DNA of 64,000 nt from Fasciolopsis buskii (GCA_008360955.1 LUCM01002247.1:62001-126000); one strand, 5' to 3'; counted from the first letter of the stretch, positions 46,830-59,760 are shown. Program-made: numbers and translations. Notes: generated from the letters alone by a model not told the origin.

Positions 46830-48070
46830 TGGTGGCATTTACAAGTGTTGTTTATATTGGCTTATCTGTACACAAATCATGTGCCCCGGGAACCATGCCG
46901 TATGCGGTCAGCAGTGATTAAGAAAGAGGAAATAAAACAGGCATCGTTTTGAGCTTCCTACGCTTATAATACTTCCTCCATCATTCACTATCACTTCTCA
47001 GTTTTTCGTTAGGATCTATGGGTCGGCAATTGTCCGGATACTCTCTGGTTACGTAAACAGATATAGGTTTTTGATATAGGAGATTCCAGGCCGACCCTTT
47101 GACCAAATGATATAGCCTGCGTAGTCGTATGGCGATCCGGGATTGGTGGCTGATTGTTCCTACCTTGCGCTTTTTGGATGATAATAGCTAACACTAATGC
47201 CCGCTACATCCATTTGCCTCAAATGTCAACGGGAATATTGTCATATTCTTCCTAGGATGTCCGCGGTTGGTTTGGAATGAAAGTTTAGCCATCTGCCTTA
47301 GAGTACTAGGCAATTGTGGGTCAATCCGGTGAAGAGCTTTCGGTGTAAGCCTTTGTCTTCTCATTTTAAAGACACCATCTCCAAGGGAAGGCGGCCCATG
47401 GAACTAATTCAACAGAGGATGTCTGATAGGCGCTGTTTTGGAACATTTCAAGAAACGTTCAAGGCAGTTAGCCTGTGCCACTCGTCCCGGGCCGTACTGA
47501 CGTATTTGGATGTTATCATACTGTGAATGAAAAAATAACAGCGACCCCAATAAGCAAAATCATGCCATTGATAATTGCCTTCAAAATTCCAAATAAGTCT
47601 TGTGCATTTTCCAAAGAGTTCACATCAAATTTGGGCCAGCAACCTGCACGGCTCCTTATGGGGACGTTCTGCTTTACCTGACGTGGGTGTTAGCATAACT
47701 GGTGTCTGAAAAAGCGAACTGGTATCCATGAGTTAGGTCTAACACTGTCCGGATAAGAGGATCACTCAAAATTGGGATCTATTCAAGATGTGTTGAATTT
47801 ACCAAAATTCTATCTGAATAATTGAAAGCGTGTACGGTAGCGGAGTCTACTACAGAATGACACGGTGATTCCTCCTAAGATTTGGTTGGTTGGACAAAGC
47901 TAACTTTTGAATGTGATTCTTTTTTTGTGAGCCGAAAAAGCGAGTGTAGGAGTGCGAGAGCAGTTGGACAGGTGAGTGCTGGGCACGTATACCTGTTAAG
48001 CAGAAGTAACCGCGAAGTTGGCCTTTTGCTACTCATTCGTATGCGAAACATACTAGTAAATATAATGATC
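46830..48070. other. Stretch without a recognised gene
   Basis: Frames at 47314-47526, 47475-47681 and 47882-48145 are under 90 codons and have no motif. The SINE-like remnant at 47040-47165 is listed separately. Confidence 0.35.
47040..47165 (+). repeat. Second SINE-like family, copy 2
   Basis: Decayed relative of 36670-36790. The shared block is CCCTTTGACCAAATGATATA here against CCCTTGACCAAATGGCGTAA there, followed by GCCTGC/TCTACA, then GGATTACTGGTGG/GGGATTGGTGG and GATT-TTCC. The B-box position is no longer recognisable. Confidence 0.45.
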
Positions 48071-48098
48071 TTCTCAGTAGTATGTTTTGCATACGGAT
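48035..48098. repeat. 20 bp near-perfect inverted repeat
   Basis: ATTCGTATGCGAAACATACT (48035-48054) is the reverse complement of 48079-48098 with two mismatches, around a 24-base spacer. It could form a cruciform or be the ends of a small palindromic insertion. The right arm and following bases (48071-48115) recur at 48362-48406 with about 78% identity, so this is part of a small local repeat family. Confidence 0.65.
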
Positions 48099-48361
48099 GG
48101 ATGAACAAAATTTCCCCGGAAGCACCCGAACGGCTTCGTGGTTAATGTCACTCTTCGGGTATGCGTACTCGGTATTCCTTTATGCAACCATCCCCGCCCT
48201 AGTATGCTTCTTTCTTAGTTTCTCACTGTAATCTCATTTGAATCGTTAGGAGCTTGAACGGGTGATAAGTCCATTCAAGAATCACATGGTGATTCGTCGA
48301 GGGATATTCGTCTGTCGGGCTAGGCTAACCTTGAGGAAAATCCGAAAGTGTTGTTTTTTTC

Positions 48362-48406
48362 TTTTCAGTAGTTTATTTCGCATACGGGCAGATGAACACA
48401 ATCTTC
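48362..48406 (+). repeat. Local duplication of 48071-48115
   Basis: TTTTCAGTAGTTTATTTCGC and CATACGGGCAGATGAACA match the earlier segment (TTCTCAGTAGTATGTTTTGC, CATACGGATGGATGAACA) in order and spacing, with about ten differences in 45 bases. The left arm of the inverted repeat is not found here. Confidence 0.5.
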
Positions 48407-48925
48407 TTCAGAATAAATTCTATTGTTGGTTCCTATCTAAGAAACGTTAGCTCCTCGCATTTGATGTGATAGTTCAACAGACCTAATCATTAGTATTTTT
48501 GAGTGGCACGAACAGCTGTGTTGCACTTGTCAGCGATGTCTGCAACATATTTGCACCCTTAAAATCTAACGGCACAAACAAAAGTCAAATGGAAACAGAA
48601 ATTTGCTTGTATCCTGCACTGTTGTTTGTTTTTCGTCCAACTATAATAGTCTTTGCACTCGACAGCGCTTTTGGTGGTTAGTTCAAGGAGTGTAATCAGA
48701 TTAATTACGGTACATCACTGGATCAGTGGTCATATGATAATGGATCTTCAGCTATATCGTTCGATTCCAACAACCTTATCGTAGGAGATCATTTAGAGTA
48801 CTTCTTGGTAAATGGAACGTCGATGGTTAGTTTCGAATTGCTAAAGTGGAGGCACTTAGTAATATTATATACGTTTAGTAGAACCAAACCATTCGGTTTT
48901 TCTATTATCAACCAATACGACTTTT

Positions 48926-48970
48926 CCCTCTCTCTCTCTCTCTCGCTCACACACACACACACACACACAA
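48926..48970 (+). repeat. Compound CT/CA microsatellite
   Basis: An uninterrupted CT run (about nine units) is followed, after CGCT, by a CA run of about eleven units. The open frames crossing it are dipeptide-repeat artefacts. Confidence 0.9.
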
Positions 48971-51850
48971 GCAAACACGTGTGTATCATTGGGACAAAAT
49001 TTTTAAAATGTCACCTATGGAGGACCATTGGTGACCCAACGAATAAGAATACACGGTTGAATGCCAATCGATGGGTTCCACTGACATTTTTTTACAAACG
49101 ATCAGAATGGGCACAGACAGAAGGTATTTGACTGGTAACTAATGATGGTGATTCGGGTATCGTTCCTTTCGAAGTTTCACATAAATGGATGTGAATTGTT
49201 CACTTTAGGAAATTCCGTTCACATCATCGTGAATGGAAAATCTTCCCAATCCCCTTGGTGATTGTCAGTTTTGTGTGAACCGATGGGAAACATGCAAAAT
49301 GGAATTGAAAGTTTAGCAACAACGCATAACTTTATTCAATTTCTAATTCATCGATCCCAAATGACAAACTAATGTTTGTTTGAAAATTTCTCAAATATTC
49401 AGATAACTTTGAATTGAGTATTTTTATTTCCTCGGGTTCTTTGGACGAGAGAAACATCATGTAGCGAGCACCAAAGTGTCATCGTTTCTCTAAGTTTGTT
49501 TTGATTTGTTTCGAAGTAACTCGGTTTCACGAATCATGGGACAAGTACGAACTTCACGCCCGAATCAGTTGCGAAGATGAGAAGAAAAGTAGGCTATATT
49601 ATTTGGAGATATAATCTTTTTTTGCGAACTACGAATGATGTTTACTTTGCATTCGAGTGCAATTGTTTGTATCTTTGTGCGCGTGTCCCTACATATCCTA
49701 ACGCTGTTGACTGCTATCTTAAGGATCAGAAGGAGATGCTATTTCACCTGTTCCGATGGGTGCATTACGGTTAGTGTGCCGTTAGTTAGGGGAAGAATAA
49801 AGCAAACAGTAAAATATATTTATACAGTGATTTACGGACCGATCTGTTAGTTCAGTGCAAACATGGTACTAAAGTTACCATAGCAACGGGTGGTAAAAAG
49901 TAAATTGGAAGTATTTCGGTGCAATGCACAAACCTTTTATCTTCATAACCGAATATAACCTTTCACTATTAGATGGCCCTTATTTTTGAATGACTGAAAA
50001 GTACACCGCAAACTGGGGTCTCACTTGACCATACGATGAAAAATTTAATGCACTTAAAGTCAAACTCTTGCCTTAAGTTTTGGCTATATATTTTTGGGCA
50101 ATCCTATCAGGGTATCGGTCAAGTGTAATCGGTCGGTTTTTGGAATATAAGTTCTTTTGTCTTTTGAACATAAGAAAAGTCCTTCCAAGAACCTGAAAAG
50201 CCCATCGCCCTACTCGTATCAGTCAATCAGAATGACCCTCAAATTTGTTCTGATGAAGTAGCCCATGTCGAACACAGGTATGAACTAGCAAAACCAAAGA
50301 AAATAACTAATATCAAGACGAATGGAACAAATAACGACGGTCTTCGAATTTCACATTGTTGAGAGGGTATAAGCATAAACGAACTCATCAATTCTAACTT
50401 AATGAGTTTTGAAATCTGATGCTATCAGTCGAATTTGGTGATGGGTGACTGTGTGATTCTACTGGTCATGTAGAATTATATTTTGTCTCCTACGTGGTTT
50501 GAATTTAAGTTACTTTATCTTGGTTACTTATTTGCACACTCTTACTTTCAACTATGTTTACACATGCAAACGGAAAGAATACGCGTTAACTGCTCCGATA
50601 TAACAGACTTGAAATATCCCTTGATGATTTTGTTACTTTTTGTATTTCATACTATTTTATCGGGACCGAGAGAAGTTTATTGTGACTTACAAAATTTTAG
50701 TATGGTTTAAAGTTTCCAAGCTATAAGTAAAAATGGAACCGGTTATTATTACTTCAGGCAAGTATAAAAAACCAACTAGACAATTAGCGAAGAATGACTG
50801 GATTCTTCCGCATTTTGTTGTGCATCCACGGGTTTCTCCTGACGGGTGTATTGCAAAAAGATGGCATCATCCGTAATCAGTGTGAAGGCAAACAGTTGGA
50901 TACAACTTAATTAGAAAGCTACAGCTACCCTTAAATGTCATTTACAGCTTTCTTAACGGAAAAGTATGTGATTTGGCACTACACTTGGGAATTCGTTTTA
51001 TCTCATACTCCCTACCTGATTGGCACGGAGTAGAACACCAGTGCGGATCAACGTTTGTTCGTGCATGCGGTTGTCCAAATCTGATAGTACGCGTTTCGCC
51101 AATAAATTATCTATGGGGTAACCATATCACCCGCTAGTGGAGTGCAACTGGCTTAGATGCTACCACATTTGTAATGTATCTGCACAGTTACAAACCTGTG
51201 AGCATAATTGGATCATCGCTTCTGTTTATTAAGATCTATTCAGTTGATGGAATCATTAAATTCCTGACCACATACGATGGTTTTGTTTGGGATATTTTTG
51301 TGGTTCATTGTCTAGTTTAAATTAAACTGAATTAAACTAAAAACTAGGATGAGGCGAATAATTCATGAATAAAACAAACGCAAGAGTAAGAAAAAGATTT
51401 CTATTACGCGCAATGACTTCGGTGTTTTACTGTCGTGTCGCCTGATAGCTTCTCGTATTCGGTGGGCGGATCTTACGTAACCAAACACACAGACATTTGA
51501 CACAAACGGCCCGGGAAAGTTCATTCTTTGTCCTTCTTTTGAGCGTCGCTTTTTGTATTTTTGTAACTTTCTTTAAAGAAGAAACGATGTTCATTGACAA
51601 ACGTTCATTCGGTATATTTTCCTTACCAAATACAACGTGAAGACTCACTAACAAGGAACTGATTATGAATTACCGGATACGTCACAAAATAGTTTGCCGA
51701 TAGGATTATCAATCGATTGGCTGATGGAAGTGAATTGCGAAAACATCAGGGTACTGTTTTTTTAGATAGATTCCAAGTAATCACCACATTCGTTCATTAT
51801 TATTGTCCGGGCCGTGAATTTTGTCGACTGGTTAAAAAGATTTATTTGGT
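48971..51850. other. Stretch without a recognised gene
   Basis: AT-rich, with plus frames at 49577-49774 and 50483-50710 and a minus frame at 51427-51654, all under 80 codons. No motif or paired splice borders were found. Confidence 0.35.
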
Positions 51851-51856
51851 TCTAAA

Positions 51857-52369
51857 GTGCACTGTTATCTGTTCATATTTTTAGTCCTCATGGCCCCATC
51901 AAATGGTGTCACCCAAATACAGGAAATAGCCATTTGCAATTGGTTATTCAAGACTGTATTCCTTCTCTCTTTCTCTCTCGGATTGCTGAGAACTCGTGTT
52001 AGTTTAGGGCTCTTGGAGAACGTATTGACGTGCACGAGCATGCGCATGTGTCAATCAGTCGAATGCGTATTTTTGTTCCTATTTTGTGTCAAGACAGCAG
52101 GCAGCCTGAATAAATGTTCCACAAGCACGCACACACAAACACGCATGATTGTTTTTCTGTCTAGCAGAAGAGTTGAACGTATCCTGGTTAAATGTTGCGT
52201 TCGTCCAGAAATCAAATGTGTTCGTCTTCAGATGATTTGTCTAAAACGACAATTCTCAACTTCTACGTTTGGGCTGGATAATGCGTATACATTTGTATCG
52301 GAGAAGTGGGGCTGGAGACAGTTACTTCTTGTTACAAAGAATTGCACCGAAATGTTCCAAAGCTCTTGA
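51857..52369 (+). other. Longest open frame of the right half, unassigned
   Basis: A 170-codon open frame starting with a non-ATG or ATG codon near 51857. It is hydrophobic at the N-terminus (YLFIFLVL), Cys-rich in the middle and has no motif I recognise. There is no repeat relative in the window. Codon and residue use look random rather than protein-like, and it lies next to retroelement debris. I list it because of its length, not because a gene is supported. Confidence 0.18.
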
Positions 52370-52550
52370 TACGATGACAGTTCGTGTGTTTTGTGTGTGT
52401 TTTTAACGCAAAAAAAGACAAGTTGCTGCACGCAGATCAGAGTTGCGGCACCGAGCAGATCGATGACGGCTTTTTTCAGCTTCGGTCGGCGAGTGGGGCT
52501 ACTTGTGGTTAAGTAACATGCCCATTGTCAGTAGTTGCGCTAGTTTGGTC

Positions 52551-52563
52551 CATATATATATAT
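52551..52563 (+). repeat. Short TA dinucleotide tract
   Basis: A (TA)n tract inside CATATATATATATGG; it may have arisen by slippage. Confidence 0.6.
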
Positions 52564-52817
52564 GGTCAAAAATGGCTAACAACCGAAGAAGCGAAGTCAG
52601 TGCTGTTATGGTGCTCAGGAACATAGTCGTTGGGGCCAGAGGGTGCGAAAAGACCCGCTGTGTTTGCGCACCAATGTTTCGGTGTTATTGGTAACATGTG
52701 GTGAGTGGATTTTATCAGTAGCCCAAAGGTACCGAGTTGCATGGTTTGATCTTCAGAAGAGACATTGAGTCAGAATATATTAAGGTAGTTGAATTATGTT
52801 TAATGACCGTCTACTGA

Positions 52818-53100
52818 AAGCTTGCCTCGTTTTACGCTGTTCTTCGACAAAGGCAGTAGTTGGAAAATGGACCAAGGTCACCAGTCGATGATCAGGCTAA
52901 AAGTTGTGAAGTTTTTGACCAGTGAAATGGTTCATGCAGGTGCAATTAGACTACCGAGTTGGGATCCACAGGATTCCTCCAGAGCGCGATGGTTGGAGAC
53001 AATATGTGATATGGCTCAACTTTGCAGTCGGCGGCTTACTTACATCCGAGATCTGTCCTTTTCTTTATTGCTCTTCAAATTATTATTATTGTTATAATCG
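52818..53100 (+). mobile_element. 5'-truncated RTE LINE, 3' end
   Basis: The plus frame at 52822-53097 reads RFTLFFDKGSSWKMDQGHQS, then EMVHAGAIRLPSWDPQDSSR, then ARWLETICDMAQLCSRR, and ends in a run of leucines encoded by a TTATTATTATTGTTATAA tract. This is the pattern of RTE ORF2 C-termini: FxxxGxxWKxxxGGQ, then LPGWGPRD, then xxWLETLxDMA, with the simple-repeat 3' tail directly after. Only the last ~90 codons are present, as expected from 5'-truncated insertion. It joins conceptually to the block at the end of the copy at 37.0-38.3 kb, which stops just before this segment. Confidence 0.72.
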
Positions 53101-53104
53101 ACCT

Positions 53105-54655
53105 CTCACTGTTCATCGTTCCTCTTCCCTCTTTTGAGGAGATGGTTCTATGGTGTAACAGCAAACACCAGAACACGTTGGGCCACGGTTATTAATTGTA
53201 AAAAGTGAATTGAAGTGAATGTCTTTTGATATCTTACTTCATTCATTTTTACTGCCCATGGTTATTGACAGTTTGGTCTTAGTAAACGAGGTCTTTGGAC
53301 ACAGATTCCGGTATGGTATATTCAGTCTCCGGCAATCATCTAAGAGTATTGGGTGAAAAGATGAAATGGAACTATGCTCCCTATCTACGGCCGGTTCCGG
53401 ACTTGCGGTCACTATGTTCGGGCAAACAGTTTCCCAATTCTTATTTGGATTTTTTTCACTGTGACTCAATTCCGGAAGCAAATGGAGAGCAAAACACTTC
53501 GTGGGTTCAAGTGTGTTCATTCAGGGATAATTACAGGAGTGACTCACTGGTTGGCTTGGTGAGACTTACTGTAGACTTTATTACAGGGCACTCTAAGGGG
53601 TGTTTCCCATGCAAATTCCGGAATGAATAGGTGTCGAGTAGATCGGGTGCTATATTTTTTCGTAGACTACTGAAATAAATCTGTTTTCAACTTTCACAGA
53701 TAATCTACATTTCTTTGGTTTTGTTTGACAAGAGGAGGACATTTCACTTCCACACGAAGTCTAGAAAGTTTCTTTTGAGCCAGGAAAACTTGTACGATTT
53801 TTTTTAATATTCAGCCAGGGATCATTTTATTTAGTGAGAACTGGTGGTTCTTTTTGATGATAAGCCGTAAGCTTTTTTCTTGTCCAACGAGCGAGTAGGT
53901 TAGAAATTTTGAAGACATCCCATTTTGACCAATGTATGTTTATCTCAACCCTGACATACCACAAGCCCGCCAAGGAGAGCGAAGGTAGATTTATTCACAA
54001 TATTCTGATGCGTGTATCGATGGAAATCCAACATCACTAAACATTAGTGATCGATGGGGTGGTCACTGTCCCCTGGTAACATTTTGGTCATTGTGATGGG
54101 GCGTCCAGGACTTCCCGTGTTACATTACTCTTTTCTCATATTTAAGAGGTTTTAGAATGTGTATATCAACATCCACTGATTAGGTTCCTCACTGAACTAT
54201 CACGTCAGCACATGGAACATTTTTGATAGGATCAAAATTCAAGCGGCAATTGGTTTCTGTGTGAGGCACATCCTTGACCCAACCGTGCTTTCCTCAGATT
54301 TGTGTCAGACTGGAAGAAAACCACTTTGCCCGAAATAACCTCTTCACGAATTTCTGGTAGAATGAAGCCCAGATCTCCATGTGTAGTCACTGTCGTTTCT
54401 TTATATTGTTTGACTTCAAAGAATGAAAAACATATCTCGATCACCACAGAGACTAAATTATCTCTGTCCGTACTGCCTTCGCTTTAGATCAATTTGCAAG
54501 GCCTGTTAATTTTAGTAACGTAAATGTGAAGAACCTAGACGGGAAGGAGAAAGCTAGTCAACCTTTTCAAAGAAGTTTCTTCTGGAAAAGGCAAATTTGT
54601 GTGTTTGGCTAATCACCACAAGCCGTGCATCTACCAACAACACTAACAGATGGCT
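53105..54655. other. Stretch without a recognised gene
   Basis: Overlapping frames on both strands at 53239-53630 (111 and 93 codons) and at 54232-54487 show no motif. No paired splice sites stand out. Confidence 0.35.
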
Positions 54656-54657
54656 AG

Positions 54658-55374
54658 ATTATGACGCTCATCATTTTATATCATCGTATATGGTAATTAT
54701 AGTACCTGTTTTATTACACCATTAATCCATGCCCAATATATGCCGATACGTGGGCATTTCTACACTAGTGATTCTATCTGGACAATGGCGCATGAAATAT
54801 CGATAATAATATGAGTCAAGATCGAGAGGAGGAATTCATGTCGTAAAAAATTAACATGAACATAAATAAGGGTTTTGTTCACTTTCGGATTTGATTGATT
54901 TCCTCCACGAATGGCATGCTCTTGGTTTGGTTTATTCGTTTCATATGGTATAAAAGGTGACGTAGTTTATTTTCTAACTCTGGCAAAGCCTAAAGCCTAG
55001 AAAAAATATTCAAGCAGCTTACAGATACAAGGCGACTCGTGGATGGAATATAGATCGAATAAATGTGTCCGTTTGACTAGTTAGTTTGTTATCACTCATG
55101 ATTGCTAACTAGAATAAATTCATGGACTACCGTTCGTGAAACGTTTATAAAGAATGTTATGCTCTGACAGGATTTTAATTTCCATATTCAGACGAGTTAA
55201 GTTAGACAACCAGGGTCACCGATGTTTGTCTGATCTTATTGAAGTCTACAAACATTTGTACTGAGGGCTAGGTGTGAATAAAACCATGGTATTTGCTGAT
55301 GCTTCTTTTTTCACCTCATAGGTACCAGAACATCGTGTATACTAAGGATGGGAAATTTTCGAGAACATCATAAT
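54658..55374. mobile_element. 717 bp near-identical repeat, copy 2
   Basis: Direct copy of 46114-46829, 8.5 kb away, with one inserted T (CCATTAATCC against CCATAATCC) and about seven substitutions. The ends are the same: ATTATGA at 54658-54664 and TCATAAT at 55368-55374. The right flank (CCGCGG...) differs entirely from copy 1 (TGGTGG...), which places the boundary exactly. The left flanks share only TGGCYAG, which may be the true element end or a target preference. Confidence 0.72.
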
Positions 55375-56490
55375 CCGCGGTTGCAATATGACACTCCGTA
55401 GGAGACTTTGCACATAGTGCTTGCGACTGGGCTAACATATCAACGGTTTGTTTGCTGCAAACACTTGGTGTAGTGCAAAATTTGGACAGACGACCCTTCG
55501 TAGACAAAGCGAGCGATCGAACTCAGTGGAATCATTAGCCCGTTTGGATCAGTGTATGCTTGGTATGAATTAGCTCCTCAGCAGTAGTAGATAAGTTAGA
55601 AGTTTTCAAATTTACGCTGGGTGTTTCTGTTGACCTTGAAACAGAACTCATTTTAGTGGTAGCGTTTCAAAGCTGTACACTGGTCATAGTCCACGGGTGT
55701 AGCTTTTTCCTGTCTGATTCAATTGGCTATTTTCTGTTTGCTCTCAGAGGAGCTCAAACAGTTGTAGTTTTAGCGACTATTCAGAGCATTTGTCTTGTCA
55801 AACACAAAATCCCTTACCGTGTCAGCTTGCTGCGGAACTAATTATATGCTTATTGTCAATAGGTGTAGGTGTCAAAATGCTTTGGTAAATGAGTAAACGG
55901 CTAAAATTAAAATCAGTATTTCTTACAGGTATTTGTAATTGATCGCAGCCTTAAGCCACAAATGTCAAGCTTGTCAAATCCCTGTATCTCCTGGCTATTG
56001 AGTTTACGGCGCATGCTATCATTTATAGTGCATATGCGTAATTATGGTGCGAGCGATAATTGACACATTTCCTCTACGGTGCTCATACTTGCGTATTATT
56101 ATATTTTACCAAAATTTATGGGTATTGGTAGTTTAAGTGAGCAACTATTCTTTTAAACAGTAATACAGGATTGACTGCTGTTTAGAAGCTGTTTAGAAAC
56201 ATTACCTGAATAGCAATCGGTTTGGTCAATAACTTAATAACTTTATCAATATTATTGGGGATTAACAAATCATATTCTACCAACATTTTCGACTTAGGTC
56301 ATCTTATTAAGTCTAATTTGTTTTTGCTGTATAATTTTAAATTTCGACGGGTCTCGGTACTCATTTTCACGGGTTGTATACCCACGTAGTCAATTTCTGT
56401 CATTCACGACACATGAAACCAGTGTTGTGAGGCTTTTTCACCCTATAAAGTGCATTTTCTAACGTATAAATGAACGTCTCCAAGTGAATG
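55375..56490. other. Stretch without a recognised gene
   Basis: AT-rich, with only frames near 60 codons (55316-55507, 55656-55841). Nothing recognised. Confidence 0.4.
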
Positions 56491-56494
56491 TTTT

Positions 56495-56615
56495 GGAGAT
56501 TTCTGATCTTAAGATACTCAGGCGCCTCAAACGTTTCTCTCCTCAAGACGACCATAGGTTCGAATTCCAGATTTTTTGTTGCCGCATACAGCCGTTGGTT
56601 GTCGCCAACTTGTTA
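56495..56615 (+). repeat. Possible decayed SINE of the 41.7 kb family
   Basis: A B-box AGGTTCGAATTCC (56556-56568) is followed at similar distance by GCCGTTGGTTGTCGCCAACTT, comparable to the GCCGTCTGTTGGCCG block at 41801-41815. The AATAAARGAAGT tail is absent and the A-box is weak. Lower confidence than the other copies. Confidence 0.42.
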
Positions 56616-56619
56616 ACGC

Positions 56620-58380
56620 ATCTAACTTACTGGCGATTTTGTCGTGATTATGATAAAGGTTACTGATTCTTTTCTCTCGTGTTGTCAGTTGTGTCGTAAA
56701 CTAAACGAAGGTGAACCTATTTTTCTGTCGTCCACTTTCTGATGAACTAAAAAATCCCAATCCACATATGGATTTGGTATTCTCTTTAGTACTAAATGTG
56801 TGCATACTCAGCCCTTGAATCTTTGACCAGACAATTGAATAAACCTATTGATGCTGGGTTTATCTGTCCTAGTGAATATGCTGCATGCGTAACCTGTTCT
56901 AATGGACATATGCGAAATGTTTGCTAATCTTTCAGCAATTAATTACACTCTATTTAATGCAACACTGCAATTGGAGATGTTATTATCCCCATTGATTATT
57001 CCAATATATCTGATAAGCAATCGTGCACTATACTGTTGAGGCTAATGATCATTTTCTTGTTGCGTGTGTGTGTGTGTGCGTATGTGCGCTCACACCCATG
57101 TATCTATCTGACATGTTTTCTCTTTATGGGCATGTCTGTACGTGCGCGTTCACGGTACGTCCGATTGCCTACGTCTGCGCTTCGAAAAAAGTAACAAAGT
57201 TTTGGATTTGCCCTAATGATGAAAAGATCAAAACGAAAAAGCTGATATTCTTCGTGGCCTCTTCCCTCCATTTCCTGTCAAACGTAGTTAACCTTTTCGT
57301 AGCTTTTCTTCTTGATTTTATCCCATTATTTATTCGGGGAAATTGAACTCGGTGTCTGAGCAAAAACCCAATTCGTGTCCCGTCATTTCATCTGACTCGG
57401 TCCGCAGGCATTTTGTTCGAACGGACAAAATGATTTTCGAGGTCACATTTTGCTACGGTGGAGTTGTTGTGGGTTTCGTGTTGCATTCATGCGTCCGCGT
57501 TCAACACGTGAAGAATTCCCCTCCTCCTTAGGATGTGATAAAATCAGTAAGAACAAGAACAAAAACATCCACGTTGTTGTCATGATAATCGTAATTGTCA
57601 ATGACTAGTTTTCACGGAGATGCAAGTGAAATTAGAAAATTTGATCACCCTAACTGAACCGGTAGATTTCATTTGGCTTTAACTGATTGAACCCAATAGG
57701 AAGTTAGTTAAAATCAGACGCCGGGGTACCAACAACAGTATGATTGATAGTGTTCTGTACGAATTTCGTACCCATGGAGATTTGAATAACTTGATCTCGT
57801 GATGATGGCTGATGTCTAAGTGTATGTTGGGAATAATAAATGCCGACCTTTGCTTAGAAATATGAAGACTCTATTTTCCCAATGAATTAGCCAAGTTTTT
57901 GTTTTGAATTAATGCAGTTCAGTTTAGTTAACTTTGGGCAATGATTAACCTTGTACCAGCGTGCATTGGTTGTGTTTGCTATCTCAGAGCATTATCCGCT
58001 TAACCAGACAAAAGAACGAGGGATAATGAAAGATCGACTGCAAAGTTGTAATTTGAAGAACTATGCAGAGGAAGAAATGTTTCAATTGCAAGTACATCAC
58101 TGACAGCCGCACTAAACCGTAACGCCCACTGTGTTCAATCATTTTTCACGGGATCTCGTAAATCCTAACCCGGTAGTCTAGATGCACCTACGCGAGACAG
58201 TTCACTGGTTAAAGTGCTCATACTTTTTACCCATGTCATCAACTGGCCACCCCGAACCAGCTGGAACCAGTACCGAACTTGAAAAACAAATTACAATAAA
58301 TCGGTCAGTTGTTCTGTGGGCTTGCGCAAAACACTTACTGACCACCTTAACCTAGTCTGATTCAGTGCCTAATCTAAACA
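56620..58380. other. Stretch without a recognised gene
   Basis: Contains a GT microsatellite (57063-57078) and a 107-codon plus frame (57023-57346) that runs through it, with no motif. Confidence 0.4.
57063..57078 (+). repeat. GT dinucleotide microsatellite
   Basis: About eight TG units in a row, followed by CG/TG-rich sequence. Confidence 0.8.
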
Positions 58381-58539
58381 AAACTAAACCATTATGTCTT
58401 ATCAATTCTCCGAAGGCGAAAGTGTTCAGACACCGAAAGTCCTCGAACATCTTCCGTTCGCAACAGCCATTTTTCCAAGCCGTAAAACAATACCGACCTC
58501 ACTGCTACTGTACACACTTGACCTTAGATCGATGAACGG

Positions 58540-59760
58540 TTTCGATTCAAGGCCACAGATTTCTCATATTAGCAAATGTCAATTGGGTTTTCCATATGCG
58601 TACAGAAATTTCATTCGATAAACAGTCACTAGGTGGGGTACAACTATCCAAGTAACTATATCTGTCCACTTCACCCAATTGTTCTCTTGCAAGAACAAGG
58701 TTCGGTTTTGAGCCGACCTAGTCATGTAACAGCATTTTACTTTTGAAGGTACAAAACGCATCGTAAAAGTACCTGAACTATCGTTCAGAGGATCTAGAAA
58801 AGCTCCAACTTACTTCGGTCTTCACTCAGTGGCACACCGTGGTTCGCATATTCCAAGTCAGACACCTTTATGTCTGAGCAACTATCAATGCCATTATTCT
58901 CACCTGAGGGTAGATAGGGCTATCTCGATAATCATCTCAACAACAAGGTTAAAATGGAAAGGGAAACCCTGACCAACCACTTCTTGTGGTGAATTCGGTT
59001 GAAACGTCCCCAGAAGCGCGAACTCGACTTCAGCTGGTAGCACACATAGATTGGAAAAGTGAAATGAATCTCTCGGGCGCACTTTTCAATGAGAAGCAAC
59101 ACTACATAAATGCACGACCGGACGAATCGGACGCCACTTTCAAATCAGGAAATCGTAACATGTGTCTGCGTTCTAAGGTCTGTCATAAACTGAAAATTTG
59201 GTCAATACAACCACAACCGTGACGGAAACCATCTTGATTCTTATGCTTACACCTTTCGCGAATACCATTTAAACGTTGGAGGATAATGCCCAACAGCAGA
59301 CTGGATGCGATTGTTATTAGATTAATTTTTCTGTGATTTTCACACGAAAATCTATCATCTTCCTTGTAGATCGGCAAAATCACGGATTCACACCTGTCCT
59401 TATGAATCTTTTCTCGTTCCCATCTTGATTCCAGTAGTTTTGGTAACTTCAAATTAACACTTGGCCACCATATTTGAAAGAAGATGGCGACAATCCATCT
59501 GGTCCGGCTGCTTTATACCGTTTAAGAAAACCTGTCTCGCTGATCACCGCCATTTCGGATGCAGAGCTGGTATACACCTCTGTTGACTTACTTTTTGTAC
59601 CCAAAGGGGCACATCTGCGAGCATCTAACAGTGCAAGCCAGGTGGAGGATATCAATCGTTTCCGTGGTTTGTGTGACAAGGAGTCCTGATTGGCAGTTGC
59701 TTCTAAGAACACGGCTTATTCGACCTGCTTCGGTTGTTAGCTTGGACCTTAAATGAAGTG
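58540..59760 (-). mobile_element. RTE-type LINE reverse transcriptase, dead
   Basis: On the minus strand the blocks follow in order: RYKAAGPDGLSPSSFKYGG (about 59455-59520), DRCESVILPIYKEDDRFSCE (about 59340-59400), NQDGFRHGCGCIDQIF (about 59185-59235), GFPFHFNLVVEMIIEIAL (about 58910-58970), VSDLEYANHGVPLSED (about 58825-58870), and MRFVPSKVKCCYM (about 58725-58761). This is an RTE-clade reverse transcriptase. The catalytic YADD now reads YANH, and stops and frameshifts occur between blocks, so the copy is inactive. It is the same family type as the plus-strand copy at 37.0-38.3 kb but keeps the middle part that copy lost. Confidence 0.8.

Noticed and set aside
48789..49131. Open frames across the CT/CA microsatellite on both strands
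   Set aside because: Their length comes from the stop-free dinucleotide run (Ser-Leu and His-Thr dipeptides); there is no other coding sign.
57023..57346. A 107-codon plus frame with a Cys-Val run
   Set aside because: The run is the GT microsatellite, and the hydrophobic remainder has no motif or splice border.
58190..58260. tRNA-like sequence (CAGTTCACTGGTTAAAGTGC)
   Set aside because: Only a weak A-box resemblance; no B-box or stem structure.
58394..58621. A 75-codon plus frame just left of the RTE copy
   Set aside because: It overlaps the downstream end of the minus-strand RTE element and is best explained as its antisense.
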